NCBI GenBank assembly: GCA_019843655.1
Contig: JACDQD010000006.1
Location: forward strand, 25,810,246 to 25,874,245
From: Lethocerus indicus
Taxonomy: Eukaryota > Arthropoda > Insecta > Hemiptera > Belostomatidae
Reading direction: 5' to 3'
Length of the DNA stretch: 64,000 bases
Shown: positions 60,201 to 64,000 of the stretch, piece after piece
How the letters are laid out: the number at the start of each line of letters is the position of its first letter
Position numbering within the stretch: position 1 is the stretch's first letter
Notes under the pieces: generated by a model
Databases searched by the model: none
The model's input: the letters and a program-made list of their open reading frames with translations, nothing else
Told to the model about the DNA's origin: nothing
Made by a program: the position numbers and the translations under genes

Positions 60201-61187
60201 GTAAGACCGCGGTGATATATGTTCTGCTGTCGTAGCGTGTCCTGTGGGAGTTGTTGAATGGTTAAGGGGGGGGAGGGGCCGAAGCCTCGACGAACGGGGT
60301 GAGAAAGTTCCTGGAAGGCGGCAGGATGGAGTGCGGAAAAAACCGGAATAGAAAAAACCGCTAAACCAGACACCCGAGCGTGGAATATACTAATCTCACG
60401 CTACTTATCAGTGGACCCAGAAAGGGACTCCTACCGATGGCAGTGTACCCTACCATTTCGTAGGTTTGTTAACAATTATTAAGAATGAATACAAAATAGT
60501 TTCTGAATCCTCATATAAGAATGTATTATATACAGAATCAATATGAAATTACATAATATTCGGTATTTATTTACTGTTTAATATTAATGTTTCCTACGAT
60601 CTGGATCTCTTTCATGACACTGTTAGATAATATTTTCCAGCAAGTTAACGGTGAAATATAAATCCAAAAAATTAAATCATAAACCAACATATTTAACAAA
60701 ATATTCGCGTATACCTTCTACAGAAAAAAGGGTAAATTTCACTTACTCAAATTGGCGGGGTAACCGAGTATTGGATTAGAATCGAAACAAAATAATTGTT
60801 GTAATTTCGCTTTTGCCCGAACGATTCTCGGGGAAATTTTTTGGTATAACTCCTCGGACCGTCGAGATAAGAGAGGTCGGTCGGTCGGTAGCTCCGTCTG
60901 AAATAAACAAAGCTCCCTAAGATCCTAAGAATTGCTGAAATTCAAAGAAAAACTTTTCTTCTCTTCCCGAATGTTTATCTCCAATTTCTTCCCCGTCCTC
61001 CCGCCCGGGGTTAGAAGAAGAAGAAAATAGAAAGGGCGGACCTTTCTATCTCTTTCATCGTCGGCGTGAAGGGGTTGAAGGGGGGCGGGGGGTTAGGGGG
61101 TGGAGGTTACTACCACCCCGCCCTAACTTTTTGCCCGATGCCAACAGTCGCAAAAAGTTTTTCAATTAAATCAACTCTCTCCCTCCG
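57231..61187. other. Long non-coding stretch, nothing firm
   Basis: It holds a C-homopolymer near 57311-57326 and a local direct duplication (58118-58152 and 58308-58341). A minus-strand frame at 58894-59175 has protein-like composition after a plausible acceptor but no recognisable domain. A G-rich run lies at 61080-61106. Confidence 0.3.
58118..58341. repeat. Local direct duplication, ~34-bp units
   Basis: TTC.AAG.TC.GGAATATTGTC, then CTGA.GA.AA, occurs at 58118-58152 and again at 58308-58341. The intervening ~155 bp is not duplicated. The element, if any, is unknown. Confidence 0.5.
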
Positions 61188-61238
61188 CGCTCTCTCTCTC
61201 TCCCTCGCTCTTTTCGAGTGAGAGAGAGAGAAAGCGAG
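61188..61238. repeat. CT/GA hairpin
   Basis: A CT-rich run ending CCTCGCTC is followed, after TTTT, by CGAGTGAGAGAGAGAG, so the two form an imperfect stem of about 15-20 bp. Adjacent CT and GA runs on one strand are unusual among the tracts here, which are otherwise single-sided. Confidence 0.7.
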
Positions 61239-63900
61239 AGGCAGAGACGGATTGCAATTATGAAAATTTTTAAACCCCCCAACAAAAGGAGTCATCAATT
61301 TCCTCGATTTTTATTCTACTGTAATGGAGAAAACTGTCGACACGCGAGCAATAATCCCGCCTTAATTCTTTAATTGGTGTCATTAATTATAAATTTTTAA
61401 TTTACTCTCGGATTAATAGACTTGTCCCCCCCACCACCCTCCTTGCCAGCCTGACGAAACTAACGATAGTAATTTTTCATTAATAGTTAGGTTTTTGTCC
61501 TTGTCTAATAGTCTGGCTGATTGATCAATTTTACCTGCGGAAAGGCGATCAATACTAGGATTGAATGGGTCAATTACACTGTGAACCCAGCCTCAGCCTA
61601 CAAATAATATACATTATTACGCTGTTGATGACTGTATATTACAAACCTATCGACAAAAATTAATAAGCCTGATCCTATATAAAGCACATTTTTATTGTAA
61701 ACGCCACACACGATTCAACCGCTGAATTTTAATTTATTCATATTTTCGCGCCTCGCATATCTCAATATCAGAACCTGCAGTTCGGCGGAATTGAACTCGT
61801 TTAATATTTGAAATTGTATATATAAAAATAGACATATATATTCTAGTAATATTGATGATCGACGCAGAAGATATAATAAGAGGCAAATTATTGTCAGGAG
61901 ATAAAGAGAAGAAAAGAGACATTTATGGTTTGGTACACCTCGTAAAATTGTAATAAACGAGGGATAAGAAAAATAACGGACCCAACGCTAAACTAGGAAA
62001 AGCAAAGCAAACCAAGTTATAAATGATTGATGTTCGAATTTTATGCATGTATTTTTCCATTCGACGATCTAAATATTCTATTAGCAATTAACAGAAAATG
62101 CAAACCGATCGCGAGGTTATTTAATGTTTGATGTAAACATCACTGAGGGTTTATAACTACAATACCAATATTTTATTCAAATAAGTAGTAATACACTGAC
62201 TGAGATGATTTAATATTTAGTCAAAATACTGCCGAGATATAAAGCTTGAATTACACTAATTTATTATGCGTTTATAATAAAACAGATTTTGCAATTGATT
62301 TAAGTCTTGACTTCGTTGAGATCTGGCGATATCAAATTAATTTCTTCGGGGAAAGCAATGTGCAGTGGATTTAAGTATCTAATCAATAATTTATAATAAA
62401 GGATAGTGTTCAGTATGATATACTTACTAATAACGCTTTGGGGATCGGTCGTCGGGGAAGTGCAGGTCGGTACTAATGAAGGAAAGGCGGAGAGCCCGGG
62501 CCTCGGGGGGCGGGAGGGGGTTGTTGGAGGGGGGAGGGGTTGAAAAAAGGGGGCGCCTAGAAAAATGTCAATTATTATTATCGGGCCAAAGACAATAGCG
62601 GAGGGATGAAGGGAGAGAGAGAGAGAGCGAGAGGACGGACAGGAGGGGTCACCGGGTGACCGGGGGCCGCTAATGAATGGCGGCCAGGTATAGGACAGTT
62701 AATACCGACTAGAACAATAGACAGGGGCAGCTGCTTGTGGACCCGCCATTAAAAAATATATCCTGTCTGCCACTATTTAACAACAGCTTCCCTTATCCCC
62801 CATATTATGTACCATTTAGTTGATATTTGCACTCGAAAAAAAAAACGAAAAACCGCCAAGCTGAGTTCATTATATATCATTATTATTTATAAGCAACTAT
62901 TTGTTTATCTGGTCGGCAATTAATTCTCAGTTTCTGGAGTCGATAAATATTGAAGTTGATAACAGGTTGAATTCCATTCTCCGTACACAAAGGTCAAATG
63001 TCTCGTTAGACCGGGGGTCGTCCCCGACTCCATCGAGCTCTTCGGTTGGCTACCGAGGGTAGAATTAAAGTTTTATTTTATGAAGAAAAACTCTTCGAAA
63101 TCTAGTAGGATATTCGAAAATGTCCCCGGGAGCTACAGGTAGCCCTGTATTATTTCGTCGGCAGTAGCGTTCCTTTAATAAATTGGTACAGGGTTAAATT
63201 ATCGACGTTTCACTGTATATAATAAGAAAGCGTTTCTGTTGATGTGAAGGTATTCTTGTGTTGAATTCTTTCGCCAAATTAAATCGCCTGTCGGGCTGGT
63301 TTCTCAGATTTTAATAACTGTAATTGTAACGCTCTTGATTATAGGCATAATTGTTTAGCGGGGTAAATATAAAAGCACTAGGCGAGGACTGTAAACAGGA
63401 GGCGGGCAACGACGCGGGGGAAACAATGGTGGCTGGAAGGGAGGGAAGGTCAAGCCGTGCAGCTGCCACGTTCGGTCCACGGCGCAGGAAAAAGAAACAA
63501 TGGAAAACATTTTAAAAACAATAACAGTTCATTGAGTCTGGGTATCTTCTGGAGACGCTCCCGGTAATGGCCGCAGGGTCCAGGGGAGGGTCACAACCTC
63601 CGCCGCTACAGCTGCAGCGTTTGCGGAGATATACCGTAAACCACCGATCCGAGATAGTGCCCGGAGATGTATTTCCTCTTTCGGCCGTAGAGTGATGTTA
63701 ATTTTGACAGTGATGTGACACGTTTCAATAGCACCATATATCGGCCATCCGCCGCGTCTTCAGTCACGCGGGCTGACACGGTTAATAATCCTGCGTGGGC
63801 GGAGGCCCTGCACCAATTTCCGGTTGCAATATTCACATATCGATAAATTAAATACAATTTTATTCGATAGATTATTATAAATATTATTAGTTTAATATAC
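61239..63900. other. Non-coding stretch, nothing firm
   Basis: A G-rich patch occupies 62440-62560 and a short GA run about 62611-62628. A 98-codon minus-strand frame at 63606-63902 has no recognisable domain. Confidence 0.3.
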
Positions 63901-64000
63901 ATGTTTTGTGGTGTGTGGGGGTTGGAATAACGTACTTTTGATGTATTTCTGTCTCCTCTCGCTGGTTTAGTCTATTGCTAGACCGGTTTCGGCCGTCTTC
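63901..64000 (-). mobile_element. Hammerhead-like short element, cut by window end
   Basis: The tail (TGTTTTGTGG then GGTTGGAATAACGTA) and the outer and inner arm up to GACCGGTTTCGGCCGTCTTC are present, reading towards the window edge. The expected tail-distal TTTAGAATACC is degenerate. The second arm and blunt end, if present, lie beyond 64000. Confidence 0.8.

Noticed and set aside
1..64000. CRISPR arrays, bacterial operons, riboswitches or rRNA
   Set aside because: No regularly spaced repeats, ribosome-binding-site-linked genes or rRNA-like sequence were seen; the window has eukaryotic character.

Overview
The window looks like intronic or intergenic DNA from an arthropod nuclear genome, most likely an insect. 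The evidence is an AT-rich background broken by short GC-rich patches, abundant (GA)n/(CT)n and (AT)n microsatellites, a eukaryotic tRNA gene with a Pol III terminator, relics of a jockey-clade non-LTR retrotransposon, a mariner-derived miniature element, one short TTAGG-type tract, and canonical GT-AG splice signals around short open exons. There are no operons or long uninterrupted genes. The many open frames of 60-145 codons are mostly microsatellite artefacts or chance frames in GC-rich patches.

Layout. 1-10 kb: non-coding, with two G-rich patches near 0.8-1.0 kb, a relic of the main repeat at 4.7 kb, an AT microsatellite at 7.0 kb, and CT and triplet repeats at 9.4-9.7 kb. 10.45 kb: an intact tRNA-Ile(AAT). 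13-18.5 kb: three copies of a self-complementary short element. 19.4-22 kb: a minus-strand candidate exon resembling the end of a Cys-loop receptor ligand-binding domain, a frameshifted jockey RT tail, and a 206-bp mariner deletion derivative with perfect terminal repeats. 24.6-25.8 kb: another short element, a 45-nt candidate microexon on the plus strand, and a second jockey fragment. 28-31.5 kb: a stem-loop, GA and AT tracts, and a weaker exon candidate. 33.6-55.6 kb: six more copies or fragments of the short element, scattered copies of a second repeat, and a heptamer tandem repeat. 56.8-64 kb: GA tracts, a GA/CT hairpin, a local duplication, and a final short-element copy running off the end.

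The most unusual content is the short element family: about nine clear copies or fragments, one diverged copy, and several relics. It folds back on itself but has two different ends: a blunt ACCGTAG end, and an end with an extra tail of about 40 bp closing in TATTCTAAA. Copies lie in both orientations. They are flanked by direct repeats of variable length (about 7-14 bp), and one is 5'-truncated yet still flanked by an imperfect direct repeat. This suggests target-primed retrotransposition rather than cut-and-paste. Each arm carries a motif that closely resembles a small type I hammerhead ribozyme (CTGAAGA, short stem II, GAA, palindromic ACCGGT, C, with a GCTA/TAGC stem I). Such motifs are known from Penelope-like elements and retrozymes.

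The candidate exons do not join into one gene. The minus-strand Cys-loop-like exon and the plus-strand microexon would belong to different transcripts, so the window may cover large introns of one or two genes whose other exons lie outside it or are too short to recognise by eye.
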